Assembly: GCA_023382535.1 (NCBI GenBank)
Contig: JAHDWA010000013.1
Location: 160,960 to 224,959, forward strand
Length of the DNA stretch: 64,000 nucleotides
Reading direction: 5' to 3'
Source of the DNA: Anaerolineae bacterium
GTDB taxonomy: Bacteria; Chloroflexota; Anaerolineae; 4572-78; J111
Both the position numbers and the translations under genes were made by a program. Every line of letters begins with the position of its first letter. The first letter of the stretch is position 1. Below, in pieces: positions 26,648 through 35,396 of this stretch. The notes beneath the pieces were generated by a model. That model had not been told where the DNA came from, did no database searches, and saw only the letters and a list, made by a program, of their open reading frames with translations.

Positions 26648-28489
26648 TTAAAATTCCCCACCCCCAACCCTAAACCGCTCAATCACCATAAATCCAAGCG
26701 CACAGACCAGCATCAGCAGCGTGCTCATTGCCAGCGCCTGACCGTAGTTCAACATCCCCGGCTGACCGAGGAAACGGAAAATGGCGACGGGCATGGTCAG
26801 GGTGTCGGGCCGGGCGATGAACACGGTCGCCCCAAATTCGCCCATGCTGATGGTAAAGGCAAAAATCGCGCCGACCAGCAGGGCGCGGCTGGCGATAGGC
26901 AGGTCAATCTCGCGCCAGACACGGGCCGGTGATGCTCCTAGAACTGCTGCCGCTTCGCGCAGGGCCGGCTGGATGCTGCGCAGCGCCGGAAGCACGCTGC
27001 GAACCACGAAAGGTAGGGCGACCAGGGTGTGGGCCAGGACAATCAACACGGGCGAGGTGCGCAAATTGAGCGGTGGCTGATCAAAGGTGATGATGTAACC
27101 AAAGCCCAGGGTGACGGCGGAGGTGGCGAGAGGGAGCATGAAGAAGGCGTCAAGGAAGGATGAAGGATGAAGGATGAACCCCCTCACGGGGGCAGGTGAT
27201 GAAGGGATTTTTGATTTTCGATTTTTGATTTTCGATTGAGAGTTTGGCGTGAGGGCGACAGCAGCCAAGAGACCGAGCAGGACGGCAAGAATCACGGTAG
27301 ATACGGCAAAGGTGAGAGAGTTGCTGATGGCTTCGCTGGGAGGGACGAAGAAGAGGCTCTGGTTTTGGGGTATGTCAACAATCAGGGCCCGGTAGTAATT
27401 AAAAGATAGGTGACCGGCTGAGGTTAGAGAGCGCAGCGCCAGCGCCGCCAAAGGTGTCCCCAGCAGCACGACCATCAGCCCCAGATTGCCCCAGACCCAC
27501 AGCCGCTCGCGCCCGCTGCGCGGCGTGTGCTGGGTGGAGTGCCGGGATTGGAGGCTAAGCGGCCGGGTGGTACGAGCTTGCAGGCGCGAATAAATCAGCA
27601 TCAGGGTGAAGATGAAAATGATCTGGACGAGCGACAGGGCGGCGGCAACGGGTAGGTTGAACAGATTGACCGCCTGGCGATAAATCTCCACTTCCAGGGT
27701 GGCAAAGCGCGGCCCACCCAGGATCAGGATAACGCCGAAGCTGGTAAAGCAAAAGATAAAAACTAGTAAGGCCGCCGCTGTGATGGCAGGCAACAGCAGC
27801 GGTAAGGTGATCTGGCGGAAAGCCCGCCAGGGACTCAGCCCCAGCATTTGCCCGGCTTCGACCAGCCGGGGGTCGAGGTTGGCCCAGAAGCCGCCAACCA
27901 GCCGCAAGACGATGGTATAGTTGTAAAAAACATGGGCCAGCAGAATGATCGCCAAAGAATGTTGGAGTTGCAGCGGTGGAGCATCCAACGGCAAATCGAA
28001 AATCGCAAATCGAAACAGCGCCAACAGCGCCTCGTTGACAATTCCTCGCGGCCCCAACAGCGCCGCAAAAGCATTGGCGACGACAATCGTCGGCAGGACA
28101 AAGGGAATGGTGGTCAGCGCCTGGAGCAGGCTTTTGCCGGGGAAGCGGTAACGGGCAAAAACATGCGCTGCCGGCAGCGCCAGCGCCAGGGTCAGCCCGG
28201 TCGAGAGGGCGGCCTGCCAGAGAGTAAACCACAAGGTTTTGGCATAATAGCTGCTTGTGACCAGCGTTTGCAGCGCCGCCAGGTCAAGCCGGCCCTCCGG
28301 GGCAAAACTGAAACTGAGGATGGAGAGGAGGGGGTAAAAGTAGAAGAGGAGGAGGAAGGCGGTAGGGAGTAGGTAGTAAGGAGTAGGGAGTAAGGGGACG
28401 ATAGAAGATAGAAGATAGAAGATAGAAGATAGTGGCTGAAACTTTTTAAGCTTATGGCTAATATTGGAGGCAGATAATCTAAAATCCAC
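26648..28489 (-). CDS. thiP: thiamine ABC transporter permease (ThiP-type, fused two-domain)
   Basis: At 613 residues this is a double permease with about twelve membrane helices and two EAA loops ([20 protein letters not shown] and [20 protein letters not shown]), as in ThiP/FbpB proteins. It lies 19 bases behind the thiamine-binding protein gene under a TPP riboswitch, so thiamine or a precursor is the likely substrate. The N-terminal ~55 residues and two loops are encoded by simple-sequence DNA (28353-28432, 27150-27240, 27983-28010), so the true start is uncertain. The GTG at 28489 is the longest option. No ATPase (ThiQ) gene is adjacent. Confidence 0.85.
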   Translation of the reverse strand: MDFRLSASNISHKLKKFQPLSSIFYLLSSIVPLLPTPYYLLPTAFLLLFYFYPLLSILSFSFAPEGRLDLAALQTLVTSSYYAKTLWFTLWQAALSTGLTLALALPAAHVFARYRFPGKSLLQALTTIPFVLPTIVVANAFAALLGPRGIVNEALLALFRFAIFDLPLDAPPLQLQHSLAIILLAHVFYNYTIVLRLVGGFWANLDPRLVEAGQMLGLSPWRAFRQITLPLLLPAITAAALLVFIFCFTSFGVILILGGPRFATLEVEIYRQAVNLFNLPVAAALSLVQIIFIFTLMLIYSRLQARTTRPLSLQSRHSTQHTPRSGRERLWVWGNLGLMVVLLGTPLAALALRSLTSAGHLSFNYYRALIVDIPQNQSLFFVPPSEAISNSLTFAVSTVILAVLLGLLAAVALTPNSQSKIKNRKSKIPSSPAPVRGFILHPSSFLDAFFMLPLATSAVTLGFGYIITFDQPPLNLRTSPVLIVLAHTLVALPFVVRSVLPALRSIQPALREAAAVLGASPARVWREIDLPIASRALLVGAIFAFTISMGEFGATVFIARPDTLTMPVAIFRFLGQPGMLNYGQALAMSTLLMLVCALGFMVIERFRVGGGEF

Positions 28490-28508
28490 AATCTAAAATC
28501 CAAAATTG

Positions 28509-29636
28509 TTAGCGCAGGACAACCTGATTCCAGGCGTTGATCCACTCTTCTCGTTGGGCGGCAATGTCGGCGGGGGGGAGGGTGGCGGGGTTAGGCGAGA
28601 GCTGGGCGTATTTTTGGAAGATGTCCGGCAGCGCGGCTTTTTGATTAGCCGGGAAGACAAACATTTTGAGCGGGATATCCTCTTGAAACTGCTGGCTGAG
28701 CAGAAAGTCTGCCAGCTTTTCGGCCAGCGCTCGTTTCTGTGTTCCGGCCAAAATGCCGATAAATTCAACCTGGCGAAAGCAAGCTTCATCCCCGATGACA
28801 GAAGCGGTGGGCGCCTCGGTCACGGGCGGGTCGGCAAAGAAAACCTCGACGGGCGGGCTGCTGGCATAGCTGACGACAATGGGGCGGACGCCCTCATAAC
28901 GGGTAAATTGGCCGTAATAAGCGTCTTCCCAACCATCTACGACCAGCACATCTTGCGCCTTCATCTTTTCCCAGAAGTCCAGGTAGCCGGGGTCGCCAAA
29001 ATGGACAACAGTGGCCAGCAAAAAGGCCAGGCCAGGCGAGGATGTCGCCGGGTTTTCGACCACAGTCAACCCCTTGTACTCATCTTTCAGCAAGTCTTCC
29101 AGGCTGCTGGGAGGAGACAACTTCTTTTCAGCGAACCAGCCTTTGTCGTAATTAAGGCAAACGTCGCCGTAGTCCACCGGCAGGAGCCGATTTTCGGGAT
29201 CAAGTTTCAACTCGGCGGGGATGTCGGCCAGCATGGGCGAGGCGTAGGCTTCAAAAATGCCGCTGTCAAGCGCCCGGCTAAAGAAGGTGTTGTCTACACC
29301 AAAGAAAACGTCGGCCAGGGGGTTCTCTTTGGAGAGAATGGCCTGGTTCAAAGCTGCCCCGGCATCGCCCGAACGCAGAAATTCGATTTTGACATTATTG
29401 ACCTGTTCAAAAGCGGCAATGACTTCCGGGCTGGCGTCAAAGCTGTCGTGACTCATGAGGGTGATGGTATTTGTTACAGTCGAAGGGCTGGTCGACTCGG
29501 CCTGGGCCGGTTCGACGGTATCTGCCTGTGGCGTTGCAGAAGGGGGTCCAGCCTGGCTTGATTGGCTTGCAGCGGCGCAAGCTGTGAGTAGGCTTAGTGA
29601 CAGTAAAAAGGACAGTATATTTATGATTTTTTTCAC
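28509..29636 (-). CDS. thiB: thiamine-binding lipoprotein of ABC transporter (ThiB/TbpA-type)
   Basis: The 375-residue solute-binding protein begins at a GTG with AAGGAGAA upstream, encoding a lipoprotein signal with lipobox LSLLTAC. The mature part starts ITLMSHDSFDASPEV, the phrase that marks TbpA-like proteins. It continues with NPLADVFFGVDNTFFSRAL, PVDYGDVCLNYD and VVENPATSSPGLAF, all family-typical. It would capture thiamine (or its phosphates) outside the membrane and hand it to ThiP. It follows thiN in a riboswitch-controlled operon. An upstream in-frame TTG at 29663 has no ribosome binding site and is not preferred. Confidence 0.9.
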   Translation of the reverse strand: MKKIINILSFLLSLSLLTACAAASQSSQAGPPSATPQADTVEPAQAESTSPSTVTNTITLMSHDSFDASPEVIAAFEQVNNVKIEFLRSGDAGAALNQAILSKENPLADVFFGVDNTFFSRALDSGIFEAYASPMLADIPAELKLDPENRLLPVDYGDVCLNYDKGWFAEKKLSPPSSLEDLLKDEYKGLTVVENPATSSPGLAFLLATVVHFGDPGYLDFWEKMKAQDVLVVDGWEDAYYGQFTRYEGVRPIVVSYASSPPVEVFFADPPVTEAPTASVIGDEACFRQVEFIGILAGTQKRALAEKLADFLLSQQFQEDIPLKMFVFPANQKAALPDIFQKYAQLSPNPATLPPADIAAQREEWINAWNQVVLR

Positions 29637-29668
29637 AGCAGTTCTCCTTATCTTTGCACTCAAAAGAG

Positions 29669-30313
29669 CTACGCTTCAATCTGTACCACCAGCAGCATAC
29701 CCTCGCCAATCTGCAAGCAGGCTTCCGAACCGGTCAAAACATTGCTGATGCTCCAGGTGCTGCCCAGGGTGAGGGTTGCTCCGGCCAGCGGCCACTCTAC
29801 CCCGGTCAAGTTAACCTGCTCGACGGTAGGGGTGAGCGGCACCAGGGAGAGGGTGTCGCCCGGCTGGCCGGTCAAGGTCATGGCCTGGTGGGGCCGCAGC
29901 ACCCTCACCGACTGAGACCCGTCTACCAGGGTGAGCCGGGCCGGGGCATATTCGCGCCGGGTCAGCAGCAAAATATTGGCCAGCGTCTGGTCAAGCCGCC
30001 CGCCGAGAGCGGTGACTAATAAAATTTCGTCGGGTTGCTCGGCCATTGCCACTTGAAAGGCCAACTCCAGATCGGTTTGATCCTTGCGCACCGGGTGGCG
30101 ATAGATAGCTACTCCGGCGGCTTCCATCTGTGCAACCAGATCAGATGCCAGAGAGTCAAGATCGCCGATGATGGCTTGGGGGGTTAGGCCCAGGGCCAGA
30201 GCATGGACTGTACCGCCGTCGGCACAGAAAATCCGGTCGTCGGGCTGGAGACGGCGGCGAAGGCGATCCGGCTGGGTTAAAATACCGTTAGCAAAAATGA
30301 CAATACGCGACAT
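29669..30313 (-). CDS. thiN: thiamine pyrophosphokinase
   Basis: This 214-residue enzyme transfers pyrophosphate from ATP to thiamine, forming TPP. The conserved motifs are CADGGTVHALALGL, AIIGDLDSL, RKDQTDLELAF and ALGGRLDQTLANI. The start ATG at 30313 (MSRIVIFANG) is chosen because longer in-frame extensions run into the riboswitch and terminator. It is the first gene of thiN-thiB-thiP: import followed by direct activation of thiamine, a salvage route, controlled by TPP. Confidence 0.92.
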   Translation of the reverse strand: MSRIVIFANGILTQPDRLRRRLQPDDRIFCADGGTVHALALGLTPQAIIGDLDSLASDLVAQMEAAGVAIYRHPVRKDQTDLELAFQVAMAEQPDEILLVTALGGRLDQTLANILLLTRREYAPARLTLVDGSQSVRVLRPHQAMTLTGQPGDTLSLVPLTPTVEQVNLTGVEWPLAGATLTLGSTWSISNVLTGSEACLQIGEGMLLVVQIEA

Positions 30314-30390
30314 AGGCTTAGGCTGGAAGATTGGAAGATTGGCGGATTGAGAATTTATCAAACCGCCGGCCTTCTTCCACTTTTTCAAAT

Positions 30391-30417
30391 AAAAAACCAC
30401 CCGGTGGAGGGTGGTTA
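30391..30417 (-). terminator. attenuator terminator of the TPP riboswitch
   Basis: On the minus strand AACCACCC, a short loop and GGGTGGTT are followed by a T tract. It lies between the riboswitch aptamer and thiN, so TPP binding most likely favours this terminator. Confidence 0.85.
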
Positions 30418-30436
30418 ATCTAAAACGTTCTCTATC

Positions 30437-30530
30437 TCCCTCCGCCGGCATTACCCGGATCAGGTTCATCGGTCACCTTCACAGTGCTATGCACAAGAAG
30501 GTATCTCAGCCTGGTTTATCCAAGCCCCCG
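30437..30530 (-). ncRNA. TPP (THI-box) riboswitch aptamer
   Basis: Reading the minus strand from 30530, the sequence has the hallmark order: GGGGGC, then CTGAGATACC, a variable hairpin, GAACCTGATCCGGGTAATG and CCGGCGGAGGGA. The CUGAGA and GAACCUGAUC parts form the pyrimidine and pyrophosphate pockets. It precedes thiN-thiB-thiP and is followed by an intrinsic terminator, so control is probably by transcription attenuation at high TPP. Confidence 0.96.
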
Positions 30531-30586
30531 AAAACAACGATCTTATTTTCTAAAGCATTAATATTATACTGCTCACCGTAGAAATA

Positions 30587-30805
30587 TCAAATAGAAAAGG
30601 GGTTGCTTTTTTCTGCTGGCTGGCAAATGGCGTGCAGGTAGACAAAGTTGCCCCGGGGGGGCATCAACTCAACGAGATCGGCAATTTTGTACTCCTCGCG
30701 GCCGAGAGCAACAATATCACCCGGCTGGGGTTCTTTATCCAAATTTAGAATACCGCCAATGTCACGGCGGCCAGGAACCACGATGCTTAATTTATAGACA
30801 GTCAC
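30587..30805 (-). CDS. small uncharacterised protein
   Basis: A 72-residue protein starting at GTG with GAGGAG upstream. It begins MTVYKLSIVVPGRRDIGGIL and has alternating hydrophobic strands (QPGDIVALG, EYKIADLVELM, FVYLHAI), suggesting a small beta-barrel. No family is recognised. It lies 45 bases downstream of the cyclic-nucleotide-domain gene in the same direction, so the two may form an operon. Confidence 0.55.
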   Translation of the reverse strand: MTVYKLSIVVPGRRDIGGILNLDKEPQPGDIVALGREEYKIADLVELMPPRGNFVYLHAICQPAEKSNPFSI

Positions 30806-30850
30806 GGTCGACTCCTCGCTGAGTTTTGCAAAGATGGGCCAGACAGGCGC

Positions 30851-31291
30851 TTAAATCAAATTTCTGTTGCGCAGCTTAAACGACAAATCGCTGGCGATAT
30901 TGCGCATCACCAGATAACCAAGATCGGTATCGGTTTCACACAAATGTCTCAAACGGGTGCACTCAATGGCTAGGAGATCAGTAGAGGTAGCGGCTTTCAC
31001 CGTAGCCGAGCGTGTACCGTTATCAACTAGACCCATTTCCCCAAAACTCTGTCCTTTGCCCAATGTAACCACCACAGCTTCGGCAGTGTTGGCCGTATCC
31101 GTGGAGGTATTAATCTCAACCCTACCCTCTCGGATAAGGTACAAGTGGGTGGGCGGAGAATTGCGTTCCATGATGATGTGGTCAGCTTCATAGCTTTCCG
31201 GCCGGCAAAGTTTAGCTACCTCCTCCACCATTCTCTCAGATAAACCCAGGAACATTTCAATCTGTCTTAAAAACTCTTTTATCTCTGACAT
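30851..31291 (-). CDS. stand-alone cyclic-nucleotide-binding domain protein
   Basis: The 146-residue protein is a single CRP-type ligand domain: beta-roll with IREGRVEIN, the phosphate-binding-cassette region GKGQSFGEMGLVDNGTRSATVKA, and a C-terminal helix. GEMGLVDNGTRSAT resembles the cAMP pocket G-E-x-A/G-L-x(4)-R-S/T-A, so nucleotide binding is plausible. There is no DNA-binding HTH, so it is not a transcription factor by itself. It may be a sensor subunit for another protein. It is read divergently from the GNAT-ABC operon, whose promoter region begins about 90 bases away. Confidence 0.82.
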   Translation of the reverse strand: MSEIKEFLRQIEMFLGLSERMVEEVAKLCRPESYEADHIIMERNSPPTHLYLIREGRVEINTSTDTANTAEAVVVTLGKGQSFGEMGLVDNGTRSATVKAATSTDLLAIECTRLRHLCETDTDLGYLVMRNIASDLSFKLRNRNLI

Positions 31292-31379
31292 AGCTTTCTC
31301 CAGGTAATATCCATACTCACCCTCGTATTATAACACACCTGGGCCGAGTGGCTAAAGGGGGTAAAGTCCAGACAGTATC

Positions 31380-31480
31380 AGGTACTTTTGGGCAAAATCC
31401 ACAGTACCTTTTGCGACCCGGAAAAGGTCTGTTTTTCAGTACTTTTGCTCCTGTAATTTCCAGAAATGATAACCTATAAT
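31380..31480 (+). promoter_or_regulatory. activator-type promoter with three RGTAC elements (copy 1)
   Basis: Three direct elements GGTACTTTTGGG (31381), AGTACCTTTTGC (31403) and AGTACTTTTGCT (31438) precede a TATAAT box (31475-31480). At the -35 position there is only TGTAAT. Spacings are 22, 35 and 37 bases. The same array occurs on the minus strand at 43191-43290. A weak -35 behind repeated elements suggests an activator. The leader to the GNAT gene would be about 60 bases. Confidence 0.75.
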
Positions 31481-31549
31481 TGAAACTGCGGTAAAAGTTA
31501 CGCTTGAATTGGGAATGATTCCTTTAAGTTTTGGCTAAGGTTCGACGAG

Positions 31550-32344
31550 ATGGACACGACCCGGCAGCAGATTGCCGCATTAGAGCGAATAAACTATGAA
31601 GCGACCTTGGCGATAACTCAAGCGACGCCGGGTTTAGACCTGCACTTAAGAGAAGATGTTATCCTGACCAGTAGTATTATTTTCCCTTTCCCCGATACCA
31701 CCCACGCCTGCTTGCTCCAGGCCACACCCCAAACAGTAGACCCGCTTATTGACGAAGTGGTTGCTTATTTTAAGACAAAAGGGATGCTGCCCGCAATTTT
31801 TGTCTCGCCCGCCTGTACCCCGGCTGACCTGGGCGAGCGCCTGCTGCGGCGAGGCTTTTTTCGCCAGGAAGCAGAAGAAGCCTGGTTGGTGCTCGATCCA
31901 CTGCCTCATGTTGACCTGCCGCCCGCGGGAACCCTCGCCGTTGCGCGGATTGACCCAACTGAAGTCCTGACCTTTGCCGGCATTTTTTTGACCGCTTTCG
32001 GCATGCCGCTCGACTTTGCCCCGGCGATGGCCCAACTGCTCACCCCTTCGCTGCATCTGCCGGGTGTCTATCACTATTTGGCCCGGTGCGAGGAACAGCC
32101 CGTGGGCATTTGTTCGCTGATCTGCTACCAAAATGTTGGCATTCTCGGCAGCGCCGGGGTGATTCCGGCCTATCGAGGCAGCAAAGCTATCTTCAGGCTC
32201 ATTGTTGAGGCGGTCCAGCGGGCCAGGCAGCAGGGGGTAGACACCCTCTTGCTGCAAACCACAGCCGGCGCTCCCCTGGAACGCCTGCTGCGGATCAATG
32301 GTTTCAAACGAGCTTTTACCCGGATTGGTTATACTTTATCGTGA
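31550..32344 (+). CDS. GNAT-family N-acetyltransferase
   Basis: The 264-residue protein has a variable N-terminal half and a C-terminal GNAT fold. The acetyl-CoA loop region appears as GSAGVIPAYRGSKAIFRLIVEAVQRARQQG, followed by LLLQTTAGAPLERLLRINGF, the usual C-terminal strand-helix. It would transfer an acyl group to an amine. It is the first gene of a tightly packed operon; its stop codon overlaps the GTG of the ABC ATPase gene. The substrate is unknown. Given the operon it may modify a metabolite that is then exported, or confer self-protection. Confidence 0.8.
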   Translation: MDTTRQQIAALERINYEATLAITQATPGLDLHLREDVILTSSIIFPFPDTTHACLLQATPQTVDPLIDEVVAYFKTKGMLPAIFVSPACTPADLGERLLRRGFFRQEAEEAWLVLDPLPHVDLPPAGTLAVARIDPTEVLTFAGIFLTAFGMPLDFAPAMAQLLTPSLHLPGVYHYLARCEEQPVGICSLICYQNVGILGSAGVIPAYRGSKAIFRLIVEAVQRARQQGVDTLLLQTTAGAPLERLLRINGFKRAFTRIGYTLS

Positions 32345-33069
32345 GCGCGTTGGTTCAGATTGCCGATTTAAAAAAAGTGTACCAGACCGGCGAAGTCTAT
32401 TTTGAGGCCCTCAAAGGCGTCTGCCTGAGTGTAGCAGCGGGAGATTTCATCGCCATTATGGGTCATTCCGGCAGCGGCAAGTCTACTTTGTTACATCTGG
32501 TCGGTGGGCTGGACCGGCCCAATGCCGGTTCGGTGCAGGTGGGCGACTTTGCTCTGCACACGATGAATGAGACAGCCTTAGCCAAATTCCGGCGGGTCCA
32601 CATCGGTTTTATTTTTCAGTTCTTTAATCTTATAGATAATTTGACCGTGCAGGCGAATGTCGAACTGCCCGCGCTGCTGCTGGAGAAGAAGGACAAAAAA
32701 GCCATCCGCGAACGCTCAGAACGGCTGTTGGAGCGGTTGGGCATCGGCAGCCAGAGCCAAAAGCATCCCTGGGAACTCTCCGGCGGCCAGCAGCAGCGGG
32801 TCGCCATTGCCAGGGCGCTGATCAACACCCCTACCTTACTCCTGGCCGACGAACCCACCGGCAACCTGGACAGTGCCAGCAGCCAGGAAGTATTGCAGAT
32901 TTTGAGCGAGTTCAACGAGCAGGGCCAAACCATTTTGATGGTCACGCACGATCCAGTCGCGGCGGCCAGGGCCAAATGCGTGTTGTTCATTCACGATGGC
33001 TGCTTGGTGGGCAATATGCCCGGTGGGAGCGCCAAAAAGATTGCTCAGCGATTGGCGGAGCTACGTTAA
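32341..33069 (+). CDS. ABC transporter ATPase, MacB/LolD type
   Basis: This 242-residue ATPase has Walker A GHSGSGKST, the Q-loop in HIGFIFQFFNLIDNLTVQANVELP, signature LSGGQQQRVAIARAL, Walker B LLLADEPTGNLDS and the switch His in MVTHDP. The FQFFNLIDNLT and ADEPTGNLDS phrases are typical of the MacB/LolD/FtsE-like clade, which works mechanically with FtsX-type permeases to expel drugs, peptides or lipids. The start is a GTG overlapping the TGA of the GNAT gene; its own stop overlaps the start of the permease gene by one base (TAATG). Confidence 0.93.
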   Translation: MSALVQIADLKKVYQTGEVYFEALKGVCLSVAAGDFIAIMGHSGSGKSTLLHLVGGLDRPNAGSVQVGDFALHTMNETALAKFRRVHIGFIFQFFNLIDNLTVQANVELPALLLEKKDKKAIRERSERLLERLGIGSQSQKHPWELSGGQQQRVAIARALINTPTLLLADEPTGNLDSASSQEVLQILSEFNEQGQTILMVTHDPVAAARAKCVLFIHDGCLVGNMPGGSAKKIAQRLAELR

Positions 33070-35396
33070 TGGATGCCATCCTTCCCAAAATTAAGGCTGA
33101 TGTCACCAGCCGGCCGCTCATCACGCTCCTGATTCTGGTCACCATCATCGCCGCGTCTACCCTGCTGACCCTGGCCCTGGCGACCTTGATGAATCTCAGC
33201 GGCCCCTATGATAAATCCTTTGCGGAACTCAATGGGGCGCACCTCTGGCTTTACTTCAACCGCGAGCGCATCCGGGCGCGCGATATTGAATGGATCGAGT
33301 CGCTGCCGGAAGTGGCCGCCAGTACCGGGGTGCAGTACAGCGTCCAGAGCCGGGTACGGATTCACGACACCCGCGTTTTGAGCAGTTTGCGGGTCATACC
33401 GGAGGAACAACCGGCGGTCAATCGCCTGCTGCTGCAGCAGGGCCGTTATCTCGAGCCGCGCCGGTTTGAGCTTCTGGCCAACGAAGATTTTAACTTTTTC
33501 TACCAGCTCGCCCTGGACGAAAGCGTGGGTGTGACCGGGGCAGACGGCAAGGAGATTTACCTGCCGGTCAGTGGTTTTACCTATAATCCCATGTGGGACA
33601 CCTATCGCAGCGTCCAGCCGCCATATCTGTACCTGAGCGAAAAAACGCTGCGCGAGCTTTTCCCCGACGAGTCAGCGTGGGAGTGGTCGCTGGGCCTGCG
33701 CCTGGCCGATCCGGAGGCGGTAGACCAGGTGCTAAACCAGATCAAGGAGAAACTCCGCTCCGAGGCGGTGGAGGCCCACACCGATTGGCGCGATGTCAGA
33801 ACATCGGCCATTTTTGAGGCGCAGCTCAATTTTGTCTTTCTGGGCGCGTTTAGCTTCTTTGCCATCCTGGCGACCATTCTGGTGGTGGCCAGCAGCATCA
33901 GCGCCATCGTCCTGGCGCAGTTCAAGCAAATTGGCATGCTCAAGGCAATTGGCTTTACCCAGAATCAAATTTTGTGGCTTTACCTGGGCCAATATCTGTT
34001 CTTGAGCTTGATTGGCAGCTTGTGCGGGTTGGGCTTGGGTATTCTGCTAGCGCCGCTGGCGTTGGACAGCGTAGCCGTTTCCTTAAATACCACCTTTCAA
34101 TCCCCGCTTAATTTTATGCTCGCGGCGCTGGTCTTTAGCATTGTTCCCGGGGTGGTCGTGTTAGCCTGCCTCGGCGCGGCCTACCGGGGAGCGAGGGCGA
34201 ATATCATCAAGGCGATTGCCATCGGAGCCGAGGCGCCCCAGCCAAAGCTGGCGACGGGAACGCAGTGGGTTGCTCAATTGGGGCTGCCTATTCTCATGGT
34301 CCTGGGGTTCAACGATCTGTTGGCCCGGCCCTTCCGCTCATTTTTAACGGGCTTAAATCTGACCATCGGCGTGATGGGGGTGGTCTTTGGCCTGGCTATC
34401 AACGAGACACTGGAAGCCTACATGGCCGACCCGTCCCTGCTGGGCATTGTTTATGACGCCATTGTGACTAGGGATGAAACCGGCGACAGCCGGACCCAGC
34501 ATCTCCTGCGAACCGCACCGGGCGTTGAGGCTTTTTACGGGGAGCAACTGGTTGACGCGGAGACACTGGGCGGCCAATCCTTCCAAATCAGGGCGGTCGA
34601 GGGCAACGTGACGGCGTTTCCGATTAAAATAGCCGAAGGGCGCTTTTTTCAGCCTGACGCCTATGAAGCTATTGCCGGGCAGGGCTTGCTCGATTGGTTG
34701 GGGCTACAGGTAAGCGATGAGCTGACCCTGACTTTAGAGGATAAGGAGCACAAGCCCTTGACCTGGCGCATTGTTGGCCGCTACGCCGAGCCAAGCAACG
34801 CCGGCCAAATGCTGATGCTGGGTCTGCCCACCGCGACTCGCGCCGTCAAACACCTCAGCCCAACCACGTATTACCTGAAACTCAGCCCTGCGGCGAATGT
34901 GACGCAGTTGAAACATCATCTGCAGCCAGGCCGGGAGGCCGATTTAACTTTGACCCTGGTGGATAAAATTATCCCCTGGAGTGTTTTGTATCTCCAGGTG
35001 GGCCTGTTTGGATTGGCGGTTATTTTAATCGGGATGGCGCTGGTCAATGTGTTTAATACGTCCCTGCTGGCCGTTCAGGAGAAATTGAGGGCCGTCGGTG
35101 TGCTCAAGACACTGGGTATGACTCCGGGCCAGGTGGTGACTATGGTAAATACTTCAACCGGATTTTTAGGGCTGCTGGCTACGCTAGCAGGTATCCCCTT
35201 GGGGCTAGTTTTTACCAAAGGCATCTTGACTTCATTAGCGCAGGCTTATGGCATTGGTGAGGTGAATGTAACATTGAATTACTTGTACGTGCTCCTCTTA
35301 ATTCCCTTAATGGTTACTGTCAGCATGATTGGCAGCCTGATCCCAGCGCGACAGGCGGCTAACGTGTCTATTGTGCGAGTATTGCGGAATGAGTAA
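33069..35396 (+). CDS. FtsX/MacB-type ABC permease (two FtsX domains)
   Basis: The 775-residue membrane protein starts at ATG 33069 with MDAILPKIKADVTSRPLITL and a first helix around residue 20-40. A large periplasmic-type domain follows, then three helices (FLGAFSFFAILATILVVASS, and LGQYLFLSLIGSLCGLGLGI). A second helix, extracellular domain and final three helices repeat the pattern, ending IPARQAANVSIVRVL. This duplicated FtsX layout is that of LolCE/MacB-like export permeases. It pairs with the ATPase next to it. Such transporters extract lipophilic molecules or peptides from the membrane, which suits a hydrophobic terpenoid; this is inference from locus context. Confidence 0.9.
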   Translation: MDAILPKIKADVTSRPLITLLILVTIIAASTLLTLALATLMNLSGPYDKSFAELNGAHLWLYFNRERIRARDIEWIESLPEVAASTGVQYSVQSRVRIHDTRVLSSLRVIPEEQPAVNRLLLQQGRYLEPRRFELLANEDFNFFYQLALDESVGVTGADGKEIYLPVSGFTYNPMWDTYRSVQPPYLYLSEKTLRELFPDESAWEWSLGLRLADPEAVDQVLNQIKEKLRSEAVEAHTDWRDVRTSAIFEAQLNFVFLGAFSFFAILATILVVASSISAIVLAQFKQIGMLKAIGFTQNQILWLYLGQYLFLSLIGSLCGLGLGILLAPLALDSVAVSLNTTFQSPLNFMLAALVFSIVPGVVVLACLGAAYRGARANIIKAIAIGAEAPQPKLATGTQWVAQLGLPILMVLGFNDLLARPFRSFLTGLNLTIGVMGVVFGLAINETLEAYMADPSLLGIVYDAIVTRDETGDSRTQHLLRTAPGVEAFYGEQLVDAETLGGQSFQIRAVEGNVTAFPIKIAEGRFFQPDAYEAIAGQGLLDWLGLQVSDELTLTLEDKEHKPLTWRIVGRYAEPSNAGQMLMLGLPTATRAVKHLSPTTYYLKLSPAANVTQLKHHLQPGREADLTLTLVDKIIPWSVLYLQVGLFGLAVILIGMALVNVFNTSLLAVQEKLRAVGVLKTLGMTPGQVVTMVNTSTGFLGLLATLAGIPLGLVFTKGILTSLAQAYGIGEVNVTLNYLYVLLLIPLMVTVSMIGSLIPARQAANVSIVRVLRNE

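Noticed and set aside
30851..31291. Cyclic-nucleotide-domain protein as the activator of the paired promoters
   Set aside because: It has no helix-turn-helix or other DNA-binding segment, so it cannot bind the RGTAC elements by itself.
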